DNA of 64,000 nt from NCBI GenBank assembly GCA_017853885.1, contig JAFMIR010000013.1, positions 1 through 64,000 on the forward strand, in the 5' to 3' direction. Both the position numbers and the translations under genes were made by a program. This DNA is from Prosthecobacter sp. GTDB taxonomy: Bacteria; Verrucomicrobiota; Verrucomicrobiia; Verrucomicrobiales; Verrucomicrobiaceae. Within the stretch, counting starts at the first letter, position 1, and each line of letters begins with the position of its first letter. The notes beneath the pieces are model-generated. The model had not been told where the DNA came from and ran no database searches. It saw only the letters and a program-made list of their open reading frames with translations. Shown here one piece after another: positions 51,477 through 61,393 of the stretch.

Positions 51477-52472
51477 TCAGCGACCACCAAGTTTGAGGAG
51501 ACGTATGGCATTGCCGCGATGGATCTTGTATTGCACCTCGTCGGGCAGGTTCATCGCGGACAGGATTTGAAACTGCGGTATCTCCTGGCCCGGCGCTAGG
51601 AAGTCGCTGCCAAAGAGCAGGCGGTCGGTGCGGCGGATGACGAACTCCCGCGCGAAGACCGGATCACGCGTAAGCGCGATCTGGCCGCCGGGCTCGGAGA
51701 GGTCGCCGTGGAGATTGGGATACGCGTCCATGAGCCGGTCGAGCGCGCCACCCGGCGTGATGGGACGCGGCACCTTCGGATAACGTCCAAAGTCCTCCTT
51801 CGTCACATCGCCCGAGATGGAGGACCAGAAGCCGCACGCATGGCCGATGAAGGGCAGCTTCGGGAATGCCTTCAGTGCGTTCTCCAGCCGGGGCAGGCCT
51901 GGCGTGTCGATGCCGCGCAGATCGTCGAGATGGAAAAGAATCGGCAGCTCCAGCGTCTGGCAGGCCTCGTAGAGCTGCATCATCTGCGGATGGTCGAAAG
52001 GCAGGCCCACCTTGTGCTCGCCGAGTCCGCGAGCGCCAGCGTCCTTGTAGCGCTTGAGGATCTCGATCAGCCCCTTCACGCCATTCACGTGTCCCTGTCG
52101 CTCGGGGTAGGTCTTCGGCGCGGCGGGATCGATGGTGACACGCGGATCGAGACCACAAAACGCGATCAAGCGATCAGGATGGGCTTTTGCAGCCTCCAAC
52201 GCCGCCTCGCTCGTCTGCATCGGCTGGATGCCAGGAGACGACTCTGGCGAAACGAGCGGTTGGATGCAGGCGCGCTCGACATCATTCGAATCCATCCATT
52301 GAAGCAACCCTTTGATGCTGACCATCTTTCCGAAACGAAACGCACCGAGATGTGTGTGGATGTCGATGTAGGGATGCGCGGGCGCGGCGCGTGCCGACGG
52401 AATCACCGTCGCGGCCATGGCGGCTGATGCAGACTGTAGAAAACTACGGCGGCTGAAGGGCTGGGGATTCAT
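51477..52472 (-). CDS. TAT-exported amidohydrolase (amidohydrolase-2/TIM-barrel)
   Basis: MNPQPFSRRSFLQSASAAMAATVIPSARAAPAHPYIDIHTHLGAF; LPFIGHACGFW; RLLFGSDFLAPG. Start trimmed from 52922. Confidence 0.9.
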   Translation of the reverse strand: MNPQPFSRRSFLQSASAAMAATVIPSARAAPAHPYIDIHTHLGAFRFGKMVSIKGLLQWMDSNDVERACIQPLVSPESSPGIQPMQTSEAALEAAKAHPDRLIAFCGLDPRVTIDPAAPKTYPERQGHVNGVKGLIEILKRYKDAGARGLGEHKVGLPFDHPQMMQLYEACQTLELPILFHLDDLRGIDTPGLPRLENALKAFPKLPFIGHACGFWSSISGDVTKEDFGRYPKVPRPITPGGALDRLMDAYPNLHGDLSEPGGQIALTRDPVFAREFVIRRTDRLLFGSDFLAPGQEIPQFQILSAMNLPDEVQYKIHRGNAIRLLKLGGR

Positions 52473-52476
52473 GCGG

Positions 52477-55005
52477 TCATTCACGGGTGATGAACTCATC
52501 GAGATTGAGCAGCACGCTGGCGAGCGCGATCCACGCGGCATCAGTCCCGGCGGGCTGGTCTTGGAGGAGATCGACGGCGGATTTCGGATCGCTGGCAAAG
52601 ATCGCACGCTGCTGTTGCAGGTAGTCGAGCAGACGCTTCTGCTCCTCCTCGCGCGGCGGGCGTGAGAGCGTGAGCTGGAAGGCCTGGTGCAGACGCTTGG
52701 CATCATCGCCGTGGCATTCACGCCGCACGCGTGATGCGAGAGCCTGCGCGGCTTCGAGGAAGGCGGGATCGTTGAGGAGATTGAGCGATTGCAGCGGCGT
52801 GTTGGACCGCTCGCGACGTGTGCAGCTCCGGCTGAGGTCGGGAAGGTCAAAGGTGACCGATTGAGCGAAGGGCGAGGTGCGTTGCAGCCAGGTGTAAAGC
52901 CCACGCCGGTAGCGGTCCGCACCGGCGGACGTCGTCCAGTCGTTCTTGTAGCCGTCTTTTGATACTGCCGCTGGCTGCGGCGGTTTCACGCTCGGGCCGC
53001 CGATCGTGCGCGTAAGCAAGCCGCTCGCCGCCAGCGACGCGTCGCGCACAGCCTCCGCGGAAAGCCGCATGCGCTGTTGCCGAGCCACGAGCACGTTCAA
53101 AGGGTCGCGCTCCGCAAGTTCGGGCCGCGCTTTGGAGGACTGGCGATAGGTCTGTGAAAGCACGATCTGCCGCAGCGTCGATTTGATGCTCCAGCCGCCG
53201 CGCATGAAGTCCACCGCCAGCCAGTCGAGCAGTTCAGGATGCGCAGGCCGGTTTCCGCGCACGCCAAAATTCTCCGACGTGGCCACGATGCCGCGCCCGA
53301 ACATCTCCTGCCACAGACGGTTCACCACCACACGAGCGGTCAAAGGATGCTCGGAGGAGACAAGCCACCGCGCGAGCGCGAAGCGGTCGCTGCCGCCCTT
53401 CAGCGGAGGCAGCGCGGCAGGTGTGCCGGGATTCACTTCCGCGCCCTTCCGGCGGAAGTCGCCGCGTTCAAAGAGATGCGTGGTCCGCTGATGCGAATAA
53501 CTCATCATGCCCGGCGCGCGTGTCACGGGCGGCAGCTCCTTTGCCAGCGCGTCGAGCTTTGATTTGAGTTCGGCGAGCTTCAGCGTCTTCCACTTGTCCG
53601 CGTAGGCCACGGGCGCTGCTTTGAGGAAATAGTCAAGCAGCTGGTCCTTCTGATCCTGCGTGCGTTGCGCGAGCGGCGTCTTGATGATGTTGATGCCTTC
53701 GAGTTGTCCCTCGCCGAGGCCTTGCCCCCACTGCAATCCCAGCAACTCCAACGAACGATCCCAGGTGAAGTCCTCACCCGGGTGCGCCTCGGCATGCAGC
53801 AGCCGCTTTTCCCAATCCGCCTGCAATTCCGCCACCTGCGCCGCCAGAGGCGCGATCAGCTCCGCGCGCTTGCGGTCATGGTCCGCCTGCGCGGCCTCGC
53901 GCGGCTCACGCTCGCCGGGCAGCGGCGCGTCGATGTTCACCTCGTCCGCATTGTTGAAGAAGGCATACAGTTGGTAAAACTCGCGCTGCGAGATGGCGTC
54001 GAACTTGTGATCGTGGCACTGCGCGCAGCCGGTGGTCAGCGCCAGCCACGTCGTGCCGAGAGTCGCGGCGCGGTCGAGCACCTGGTTCACGCGATACTCC
54101 TCCAGATCCGCGCCGCCCTCGCGATTGCTCAGCGTGTTGCGCAGGAAACCCGTCCCCATGCGCTGCGAGATCGTCGCGTCAGGCAACAGATCGCCCGCGA
54201 GCTGCTCGACGGTGAATTGATCGAACGGCATGTCGCGATTGAACGCGTCCACCACCCACTGCCGCCAGCGCCACGCCACCGGCCGAATGAAGTCCTGCAA
54301 ATAGCCGTCGCTGTCCGCATAGTGCGCCAGGTCGAGCCACCAGCGCGCCCAGCGCTCACCGAAATGCTCCGATTGCAGCAAGCGATCCACCACACGCTCA
54401 AACGCGTCTGCTCGCTGATCATTCACATACGCGTCCACCTCCAGCGGCGTAGGAGGCAGGCCGGTCAAATCAAGCGTCACGCGGCGGATCAATGTCGCGC
54501 GATCCGCTTCCGCTGCAGGCGCGATGCCTTCCTTCGCCAGTCGCGCGTGAATGAAACGATCGACCGGCTGAGTCACAGCCGCCACCACGGGCGGCTCCGT
54601 CTTCACCGGCGGAACATAGGCCCAATGCGGCTCATATTTCGCCCCCTGCTCGATCCATCGCTTCAAGACCTCCATCTGCGCCGACGTGAGCGCCTTGCCC
54701 GATTTCTTCGGCGGCATCACCTCATCCGTGTCGCTCGTGAAAAGGCGCTCCACCAGCGCGCTCGCCTTCACATCCCCGGGCACGATCGCGCGTGCTCCCG
54801 ACTCCAGCTCTGCCATCGCACCCTCGCGCTGATCCAGACGCAGCCCCGCTTTGCGGTTGGCCTTGTCAAAGCCGTGGCACTGGAAACACTGATCCGCCAG
54901 GATCGGCAGCACATCGCGGTTGTAGCGCACGACCGACAGGTCACCAGCGCACAGCGCCGCCATTGGCACGTGGAAAAGGGTGATGATGGGAAACGACAGT
55001 CGCAT
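52477..55005 (-). CDS. PSD1/DUF1549/DUF1553 cytochrome-domain protein
   Basis: QCFQCHGFDKANRKAGLRLDQREGAMAE; RRVTLDLTGLPPTPLEVDAYVND; GCAQCHDHKFDAISQREFYQLYAFFNN; VVNRLWQEMFGRGIVATSENFG. Confidence 0.95.
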   Translation of the reverse strand: MRLSFPIITLFHVPMAALCAGDLSVVRYNRDVLPILADQCFQCHGFDKANRKAGLRLDQREGAMAELESGARAIVPGDVKASALVERLFTSDTDEVMPPKKSGKALTSAQMEVLKRWIEQGAKYEPHWAYVPPVKTEPPVVAAVTQPVDRFIHARLAKEGIAPAAEADRATLIRRVTLDLTGLPPTPLEVDAYVNDQRADAFERVVDRLLQSEHFGERWARWWLDLAHYADSDGYLQDFIRPVAWRWRQWVVDAFNRDMPFDQFTVEQLAGDLLPDATISQRMGTGFLRNTLSNREGGADLEEYRVNQVLDRAATLGTTWLALTTGCAQCHDHKFDAISQREFYQLYAFFNNADEVNIDAPLPGEREPREAAQADHDRKRAELIAPLAAQVAELQADWEKRLLHAEAHPGEDFTWDRSLELLGLQWGQGLGEGQLEGINIIKTPLAQRTQDQKDQLLDYFLKAAPVAYADKWKTLKLAELKSKLDALAKELPPVTRAPGMMSYSHQRTTHLFERGDFRRKGAEVNPGTPAALPPLKGGSDRFALARWLVSSEHPLTARVVVNRLWQEMFGRGIVATSENFGVRGNRPAHPELLDWLAVDFMRGGWSIKSTLRQIVLSQTYRQSSKARPELAERDPLNVLVARQQRMRLSAEAVRDASLAASGLLTRTIGGPSVKPPQPAAVSKDGYKNDWTTSAGADRYRRGLYTWLQRTSPFAQSVTFDLPDLSRSCTRRERSNTPLQSLNLLNDPAFLEAAQALASRVRRECHGDDAKRLHQAFQLTLSRPPREEEQKRLLDYLQQQRAIFASDPKSAVDLLQDQPAGTDAAWIALASVLLNLDEFITRE

Positions 55006-55075
55006 GCGGCTCCATGACATACCCGTCACGAGACGGATTCATTGCATAAGCCGTTTGAAAACCTTCCTAACGACC

Positions 55076-56041
55076 ATGAAGCTGAGCTTAATGAAGGAAA
55101 ATAGCCGTCACTACTACAAGGAGGTTCGCCTGCGACAGATGCGAGCGCTCGTCGAGATCTCGCGCGGGCGCAGTTTTGCCGAGGCCGCGAGGAAGCTCGG
55201 ATTGTCCGGCCCCGCTGTCTGGCAGCAGGTGCGCGCGCTGGAGCGGGAGTTCGAAGTCAGGCTGGTGTCCACCAGCGGACGCGAGGCGGTGCTCACGGAG
55301 GATGGCGAGCTTTTACTCCAATTGGCCTCCCCGTTGCTCGAAAGCTTCGACGGCATCCGTGCCCTCTTTGCCGAACGCCGCGGCACCCTCCAGCGCCGGC
55401 TCACGCTCGCCACGACCACCGCGCTGCTCACCCATGAGTTGCCTCACCTCATCGCGAAATATCGTCAGAAGCATCCCAACGTGGAACTGACGCTTCTGGA
55501 CCGTCCGTCCTTGGAATCCCTGGACCTCTTCAAGCGCGGACAGGCGGACATTGCCATCGTCGGGGCCGAAAATGCCGACAGCAGACACTCAGGCTCCCAG
55601 GCAGTGGAGCTGACGCGGTTCTGTTTTCACCTGCTCTGTCCTTCGAATCATCCGCTTCTAAGCCGACGGCGCCTCACGCATGCCGATGTGAGCACACACC
55701 GTCTGATCCTCCCTGGCCAGGGCTCTGCGGTGAGTGGCAGGGTTCCTCGCGTGCTGGCCGAGCATGGCTTTTCAGAAGCCCGTGTCGCACTCACCTCCAC
55801 CAACCTTGCACTGACCATCAGCTACGTGCAGATGGGCCTGGGGATCGCCGTCGTGCCATTACCCTCCACCGCCGCGCGGCACTGGAAGCCCTCGCTGCAC
55901 GGGGCTGTCCATCTGCGGGATGTGTCGGCACTTTTCGGCCACGAATCCATCCTGCTGCATCATCACCAGGCAGATCATGAACTCGCCCACATCCGCGCCT
56001 TCCGCGAGATGGTGATGAAGGCGCTCAAGACGGAGGCGTAA
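55076..56041 (+). CDS. LysR-family transcriptional regulator, divergent from the PSD1 operon
   Basis: MRALVEISRGRSFAEAARKLGLSGPAVWQQVRALEREFEVRLVSTSGREAVLTEDGELLL; substrate-binding domain. Start trimmed. Confidence 0.92.
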   Translation: MKLSLMKENSRHYYKEVRLRQMRALVEISRGRSFAEAARKLGLSGPAVWQQVRALEREFEVRLVSTSGREAVLTEDGELLLQLASPLLESFDGIRALFAERRGTLQRRLTLATTTALLTHELPHLIAKYRQKHPNVELTLLDRPSLESLDLFKRGQADIAIVGAENADSRHSGSQAVELTRFCFHLLCPSNHPLLSRRRLTHADVSTHRLILPGQGSAVSGRVPRVLAEHGFSEARVALTSTNLALTISYVQMGLGIAVVPLPSTAARHWKPSLHGAVHLRDVSALFGHESILLHHHQADHELAHIRAFREMVMKALKTEA

Positions 56042-56101
56042 GCGTGGTTTCAAGGGGAATGGCTTCTGAGGCTTCAGTTGGAAGGCAAGCCACTCCGCTG
56101 G

Positions 56102-57529
56102 TCACGCCAGCACTTCCTTCACCACATGCCCATGCACATCGGTGAGGCGTCGGTCGACACCGTTGGTGCGCACGGTGAGCTTCTCGTGATCAATACCGAG
56201 CAGGTGCAGGATGGTGGCGTGGAGATCGTAGCCAGTGGTGATGTCTTGGGCGGCCTGGTAGCCGATTTCGTCGCTGACGCCGTGGGTGATGCCACCTTTG
56301 ATGCCTGCGCCCCAGAGCCAGCTGACGAAGGTGCCGCAGTTGTGGTCGCGGCCAAGCGAGCCTTGGGAGAAGGGCGTGCGGCCAAACTCGGTGGCCCACA
56401 CGACGAGCGTGTCCTCGGCGAGACCGCGCTGGCGGAGGTCGCGCAGCAACGCGGCAATGGGCTGATCGATGCTGCGGGCCATGGGCGGGAGTTGCGTGGG
56501 AATGTTGCCGTGGTTGTCCCAGTTGTTTACCGCGCCTTCGGGGCCGCTCCACACTTGGACAAAACGCACGCCGCGCTCGATGAGACGCGTGGCGAGGAGG
56601 CAGCGCTTGGCGAAGTCGGCGGTGGCTTTGTCCGGGTTGTCGAGTCCGTAGGCCTTGCGGGCGGACTCGGGCTCGCGCATGACATCAAAGGCTTCTGGGG
56701 CGCTCATCTGCATCTTCGCGGCGAGTTCATAACCGGAGACGCGGGCAGCGAGCCGTGAGTCGCCAGGATGTTGCGCGACATGGGCGCGGTTCAGTTGATT
56801 GAGCAGCGCAAGACCGTCGGCATCGGCGCTGCGCGTGGCGTAGGCGAACTGGTCCGAGGCAAAGAGGTCGGGAATCGGCTGCGGGCTGTCGCTCTTGATG
56901 ACCGTGCCTTGATGCACGGCCGGTAAAAAGCCGGCGGTGAAGCAGCCGCGGCCGTTGTAGGGCAGGCCGCGCGCATCCGGCAGGACGATGAAGCCAGGCA
57001 GGTTATCGCTGAGGCTGCCGAGCGCATACGAGATCCACGCGCCCATGCAGGGAAAGCCGGGCAGCAGGAAGCCGTTGTTCATCAGGTAGGCGTTCTGGCC
57101 ATGGACATTCGAGCGACCGGTCATCGCCTGGAGAAAGGCCATCTCATCGACGAGTTTCGCCTGCTCAGGAAAGAGGCTGCTCACCCACTTGCCGCACTGC
57201 CCGTGCGGCTTGAACTCGAAGGGGCTTTTCATCAACGCGCCCTGCATGCCCGTCGCGCCTTCGATCTTCGTTTTGGAGCCGAGCTTCTGTCCGTCGAGCT
57301 TCGTGAGCGCGGATTTGTAGTCCCAGGTGTCCATCGGGCTCGCGCCGCCATTCATGAAGAGCTGGATCACACGCTTCACCTTCGCACGATGATGAATGCC
57401 GCCATTGAGTTCCGGCTTGGCAAAAGAGCCCGATGACTCACGGGCCAGCAAATGCGTGAGCGCGAGACCGGTGAAGCCTCCGCTCACGCTGGAGAGAAAA
57501 TCACGGCGCAGGATGGGATGCGGGTTCAT
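56102..57529 (-). CDS. DUF1501 family protein, TAT signal
   Basis: MNPHPILRRDFLSSVSGGFTGLALTHLLARES; FMNGGASPMDTWDYK; VVWATEFGRTPFSQGSLGRDHN. Confidence 0.95.
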   Translation of the reverse strand: MNPHPILRRDFLSSVSGGFTGLALTHLLARESSGSFAKPELNGGIHHRAKVKRVIQLFMNGGASPMDTWDYKSALTKLDGQKLGSKTKIEGATGMQGALMKSPFEFKPHGQCGKWVSSLFPEQAKLVDEMAFLQAMTGRSNVHGQNAYLMNNGFLLPGFPCMGAWISYALGSLSDNLPGFIVLPDARGLPYNGRGCFTAGFLPAVHQGTVIKSDSPQPIPDLFASDQFAYATRSADADGLALLNQLNRAHVAQHPGDSRLAARVSGYELAAKMQMSAPEAFDVMREPESARKAYGLDNPDKATADFAKRCLLATRLIERGVRFVQVWSGPEGAVNNWDNHGNIPTQLPPMARSIDQPIAALLRDLRQRGLAEDTLVVWATEFGRTPFSQGSLGRDHNCGTFVSWLWGAGIKGGITHGVSDEIGYQAAQDITTGYDLHATILHLLGIDHEKLTVRTNGVDRRLTDVHGHVVKEVLA

Positions 57530-57547
57530 GGCATGAAGAGAAGGTTT

Positions 57548-58456
57548 TCAGCGCAGCACCTCGCCATTCAGCGGGTCGGCGGGCGTGTCGATGATCTGCA
57601 TCTGGCAGACGGTCTTGAAGCGGGTGTGGTCGGCGAACTCCCAGACCACTTTCTTGTCCGGCGTCACCTCGAAGAGCATGGGTTGCTTGCGGGTGAAGCC
57701 GTGGCCGATGTAATTGCCGAAGACGGTGTTGCCGTTCGGAAGCCGATGAATGCCCATGGGGATGCGCAGCGGGTTTCCGGCCAACTCGTTCTCGCCGATG
57801 CGCCACACGGTCTTCAAGTTTTCGTCGAGTTCGACAATGCTCGTCTTGTCCCAAAGACTGACGATGAGATGACCGTTCGGCAGCTTCACGATCCCGCCGG
57901 GTTGCCCGTTGAGCGGGATCTCGCGCAATTGTGCCCCTTCAGCATCGAGTTCGACGACCTTCTTTTCATCCATGAGGCACACCCAGAAGTGACCGTCCGT
58001 GCTGCGGCGCACGCCGCGAAACTGGTGGCTCATGACCTTCGGTGTGGACTTCACTGGCAGTTCCTTCACCACACGGCCATCGCGGCCGACGATGACGAGG
58101 CGGCTCATGAAGCACTCGGCCACGAGCACGCTGCCATCGGGCAAAGGCTGGCAGGAGTGGACCTTGGCCTGCGGCGGCGCGGTGTATTGCCATACCACCT
58201 TCTTGTCCCGCGTGACCTCCACCGCGCCGGTGCTCTGGCTGAAGAGCACGTTTCCATTTGCCAGCAGCCAGCAGTCCTGCGGCGTGGTCGCCGGATATTC
58301 CCACTCGATCTCACCGGATGCAGACACAATGCACACGCGGTTGCCGCCGTAGTCGGTGACGAGGAGGCGGTGGGAGATTTTGTCCTCCGCTTTCAACGCA
58401 CTGAGAGGAGTAGCCAAGAGCCAGAGGATGAGTAAAAGACCGTTTTTCATGAGCAA
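57548..58456 (-). CDS. Secreted beta-propeller (NHL/PQQ-like) protein
   Basis: 302 aa; signal peptide; repeats such as GGNRVCIVSASGEIEWEYPA, LPNGHLIVSLWDKTSIVELDENLKTVW. Confidence 0.82.
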   Translation of the reverse strand: MLMKNGLLLILWLLATPLSALKAEDKISHRLLVTDYGGNRVCIVSASGEIEWEYPATTPQDCWLLANGNVLFSQSTGAVEVTRDKKVVWQYTAPPQAKVHSCQPLPDGSVLVAECFMSRLVIVGRDGRVVKELPVKSTPKVMSHQFRGVRRSTDGHFWVCLMDEKKVVELDAEGAQLREIPLNGQPGGIVKLPNGHLIVSLWDKTSIVELDENLKTVWRIGENELAGNPLRIPMGIHRLPNGNTVFGNYIGHGFTRKQPMLFEVTPDKKVVWEFADHTRFKTVCQMQIIDTPADPLNGEVLR

Positions 58457-58462
58457 GATGGT

Positions 58463-61393
58463 TCAATCCACAAACAGGAACTCGTTGCTGTTGAGCAGCA
58501 CGCGACAGAGCGCGGCGAGGCCGTTCTTTTGGGCGAAGGTGGTGAAGTTCGTTTTCTCTTCCGCATTGGGTTCGCGGAGCAAGACACGGCGCACGGCTTC
58601 TTCGGGCGTGGTGAGTTGTTTTCCAAGCTCGCCGCTGAAGTAGAGCACGAAGCGGTTGTTGTAGAGCGCCAGCGATTGCAGCGCGGAGGCGGAGAAACCA
58701 CGTGCGGGAGCGAGCATGCCGAGATCGGGGAAGTCGAGCGCGTCCATGAAGGGATCGGGCACGCCACGCCAGACGAAGCGGTAGATGCTGCGGCGATGCT
58801 TGGGCAGCACGGACCAGTCGTAGGCCTCGTAGTTCAGCGTGGGCGTGAGCTGCACGGGCGGGCCGGTGACGAACTGCCGCACGCTCGGGCCACCAAGCGC
58901 GGGATCGAGGCAATCGCTGGTGGCGAGCACAAAGTCGCGATAGCTGTCCGCATCGAGCCGCAGGCGGTTCATGCGCCAGAGGAGACGATTGTCAGCATCC
59001 AAAAGCACCGCGTCGTCGCGATGGGCGCTGCTTTGCCGATAGGCGGCGCTGGTCACGATAAGACGATGCAGATGCTTCAGCGAGCCGCCGTGGTTACGCA
59101 GCTCGCAGGCGAGCCAGTCGAGCAATTCGGGATGCGAGGGCGTGCCGCCCATGCGGCCAAAATCGTTCGGTGTATCGCAAAGGCCGCGACCGAAATGATA
59201 GTGCCACACGCGGTTCGCAATGCTGCGCCACGTAAGCGGGTTCTTTTCATCCGCGAGCCAGTCGGCCAGCGCGGCGCGGCGCGCGGATTCATCCGAGGTG
59301 TGCGCTTTTTCAAAACGGGCGGGCAGCGCCTGAATCGCACTCAAGGCACCGCTCACAGCCTCCTTCATCGGCTTGTCAAACTCGCCGCGCTTCAGCACCT
59401 GCACGGTCTTCGCTTTCGCGATGGTGGTCGGCGTGCCTTTGCCCACGGCGAGCAGCACATCGGCCTTCTTCGCCGCGGCATAGACCTGCGCGGGCGCGGG
59501 CAGCTTTTTCATTTCCTCATCGGCACGAATCCGCAGCGCGTGAGCGGCAAGCGCGAGTCGCTGTGGCTCGCTGCGTTTCTCAGCAGGCAGCATGAGCGCC
59601 TCCTGCGCCAATATCGGCATGGCAGCAGCGCGTGCGACGGGTTCATCGGTAGCGGACAGCTTGAAGGAGCCGATGAGGTGCGACCTGCCGGCCAACTGCT
59701 TGAGCGAGAGGGTGAGCCTGGCTCCCGCTTTCAGCGTGAGGGGTTGCGCCAGCTCAAACACGATGTGATGCGACTGGCCGACAGAAGGGTGAATGCCCCA
59801 GCCGGTCGCTGGATTGCCATCAATGGCTGCTGCTGCCGCATAGCCTGCTTGATCGAAGTCGGCCGTCGCTCGCGCGAACTTCAGCCTGGCCGGCTGCGTC
59901 GTCCCCGGTTCAAAGACCTGCGCCTCGAGCTCGCTGAGCGTGAGGTTGCCGTTGTCCTGACGGCCTGGGCCTTTTTGCGGCAGTGAGTCGTTTGCCAGCG
60001 TGTCGAGTCGCAGCGCCGTGATGGTGGTCAGCGGCGTGCTCCCGGTGACGATGTAAGTGTCCTTATCCGGCTTCGGGCCATTGGCGAGCAGGATGTCGGC
60101 ATACCGCGCGAAGCCCGTGCCGTCGGTGCTGACATAGCTCTCGTAACTCAGCGGCATCCACTTCACCGGCGCTCCTTGGATTTTTTCCCAGGCGCTGACC
60201 AGCGCGGCATTTTCCGGCGTGAGCAGCGCGGCCTTGTCCTTCGCCTCGGCGGCGGTGAGGAGCGATTGCCAGCGTTTTCTCGACTGCGCGACCGTCTTGT
60301 CCTCATCGAAAGGAATGTCGCCCTCGATGAGCCCCGCGAACACCGCCTGCAGCGCGTAGTAGTCGTCCTGCGAGATGGGATCGAATTTGTGCGCGTGGCA
60401 GCGGGCACAGTTCGCCGTGGTGCTGGCAAAGGCACCCAGCGTCTGCGTCACGAGGTCATCGCGGTCGAGGTAATCGAAGTTTTTCGGTGCGGTCTGATAG
60501 GCGCTGTGGTCAAAGACACCCGCACCAAGAAAACCGAGCGCCGCGATGAGCTTCGGCTCCTCGGGAAACAACACATCGGCCGCGAGCTGCTCGCGCACGA
60601 AGCGCGACCACGGCTTGTCCTCGTTCAGCGCGGTGATGACATAGTCGCGGTAGCGCCACGCCTGATCGCGGGGTAGGTCGTGACCGCAGCCGTGCGTCTC
60701 GGCAAAATGAATCGTGTCCAGCCAGTGCCGCGCCCAGCGCTCACCATAGCGTGGTGATTCCAGCAGGCGATCCACCAGCTTCTCATAAGCCTTCGGGTCC
60801 ATATTCTGCATAAACGCCTCCACGTCCGCCTGCGATGGCGGCAACCCATGCAGATCAAACATCACGCGCCGAATCAACGTACGCCGATCCGCCTCCGGCG
60901 AAGGCATAATCTTCAGCTCGGCGAGGCGTGTGCGGATGAAACGATCCACCGGATGTTCAACTTGAGCGACCTCAGGCACCTTCGGTAGCACCAGCGGCTT
61001 CAACGACCACCAATCCGACTCCGTGGGTCGTTTCTTCACCACGACGCGAGGATCCAGCGCACCGCGCTTCACCCATTCCTCCAGCAGCGCAATCTCTGTC
61101 GATGGCAGTTTTTCCTTCGGCGGCATCTGGTGTTCCTCGTCACTCCAGCGCACCATCTTGATGAGCAGACTCTCCTCGGGTTTGCCCGGCAAAACTGCCG
61201 GCCCCAAGTCCCCGCCTTGCTCCCAGCCTGATTTCGAATCGAGCGTCAGCCCGCCCTTCATCTTCTTCTCATGCGAATGGCACTCGTAGCAGCGCTGCCT
61301 GAGCAGTGGCTCGATTTTCGCGGTGAAGAAATCATCCGCAAAGACACTCGAAAGCCCCGTCAGGCATCCAAAGATCCAAAAGACGCGCTTCAT
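58463..61393 (-). CDS. PSD1/DUF1549/DUF1553 cytochrome-domain protein
   Basis: 976 aa; RCYECHSHEKKMKGGLTLDSKSGWEQGGDLGPAVLPGKPEES; RRVMFDLHGLPPSQADVEAF; NCARCHAHKFDPISQDDYYALQAVFAG. Confidence 0.96.
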   Translation of the reverse strand: MKRVFWIFGCLTGLSSVFADDFFTAKIEPLLRQRCYECHSHEKKMKGGLTLDSKSGWEQGGDLGPAVLPGKPEESLLIKMVRWSDEEHQMPPKEKLPSTEIALLEEWVKRGALDPRVVVKKRPTESDWWSLKPLVLPKVPEVAQVEHPVDRFIRTRLAELKIMPSPEADRRTLIRRVMFDLHGLPPSQADVEAFMQNMDPKAYEKLVDRLLESPRYGERWARHWLDTIHFAETHGCGHDLPRDQAWRYRDYVITALNEDKPWSRFVREQLAADVLFPEEPKLIAALGFLGAGVFDHSAYQTAPKNFDYLDRDDLVTQTLGAFASTTANCARCHAHKFDPISQDDYYALQAVFAGLIEGDIPFDEDKTVAQSRKRWQSLLTAAEAKDKAALLTPENAALVSAWEKIQGAPVKWMPLSYESYVSTDGTGFARYADILLANGPKPDKDTYIVTGSTPLTTITALRLDTLANDSLPQKGPGRQDNGNLTLSELEAQVFEPGTTQPARLKFARATADFDQAGYAAAAAIDGNPATGWGIHPSVGQSHHIVFELAQPLTLKAGARLTLSLKQLAGRSHLIGSFKLSATDEPVARAAAMPILAQEALMLPAEKRSEPQRLALAAHALRIRADEEMKKLPAPAQVYAAAKKADVLLAVGKGTPTTIAKAKTVQVLKRGEFDKPMKEAVSGALSAIQALPARFEKAHTSDESARRAALADWLADEKNPLTWRSIANRVWHYHFGRGLCDTPNDFGRMGGTPSHPELLDWLACELRNHGGSLKHLHRLIVTSAAYRQSSAHRDDAVLLDADNRLLWRMNRLRLDADSYRDFVLATSDCLDPALGGPSVRQFVTGPPVQLTPTLNYEAYDWSVLPKHRRSIYRFVWRGVPDPFMDALDFPDLGMLAPARGFSASALQSLALYNNRFVLYFSGELGKQLTTPEEAVRRVLLREPNAEEKTNFTTFAQKNGLAALCRVLLNSNEFLFVD

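Noticed and set aside
52473-52922. 150-codon N-terminal extension of the amidohydrolase ORF
   Set aside because: Lies in the PSD1 coding sequence; TAT signal MNPQPFSRRSFLQS at 52472 is the credible start.
53665-55017. 450-aa + strand Arg/His/Leu-rich ORF
   Set aside because: Antisense shadow of the PSD1 gene at 52477; composition is not protein-like.
50071-56149. 32-nt near-identical stretch TTCACCACATGCCCATGCACATCGGTGAGGCG at both DUF1501 gene ends
   Set aside because: Explained by the conserved C-terminal motif RLTDVHGHVVK of paralogous DUF1501 genes rather than a repeat element.
58529-59986. 485-aa + strand ORF
   Set aside because: Antisense shadow of the PSD1 gene at 58463.
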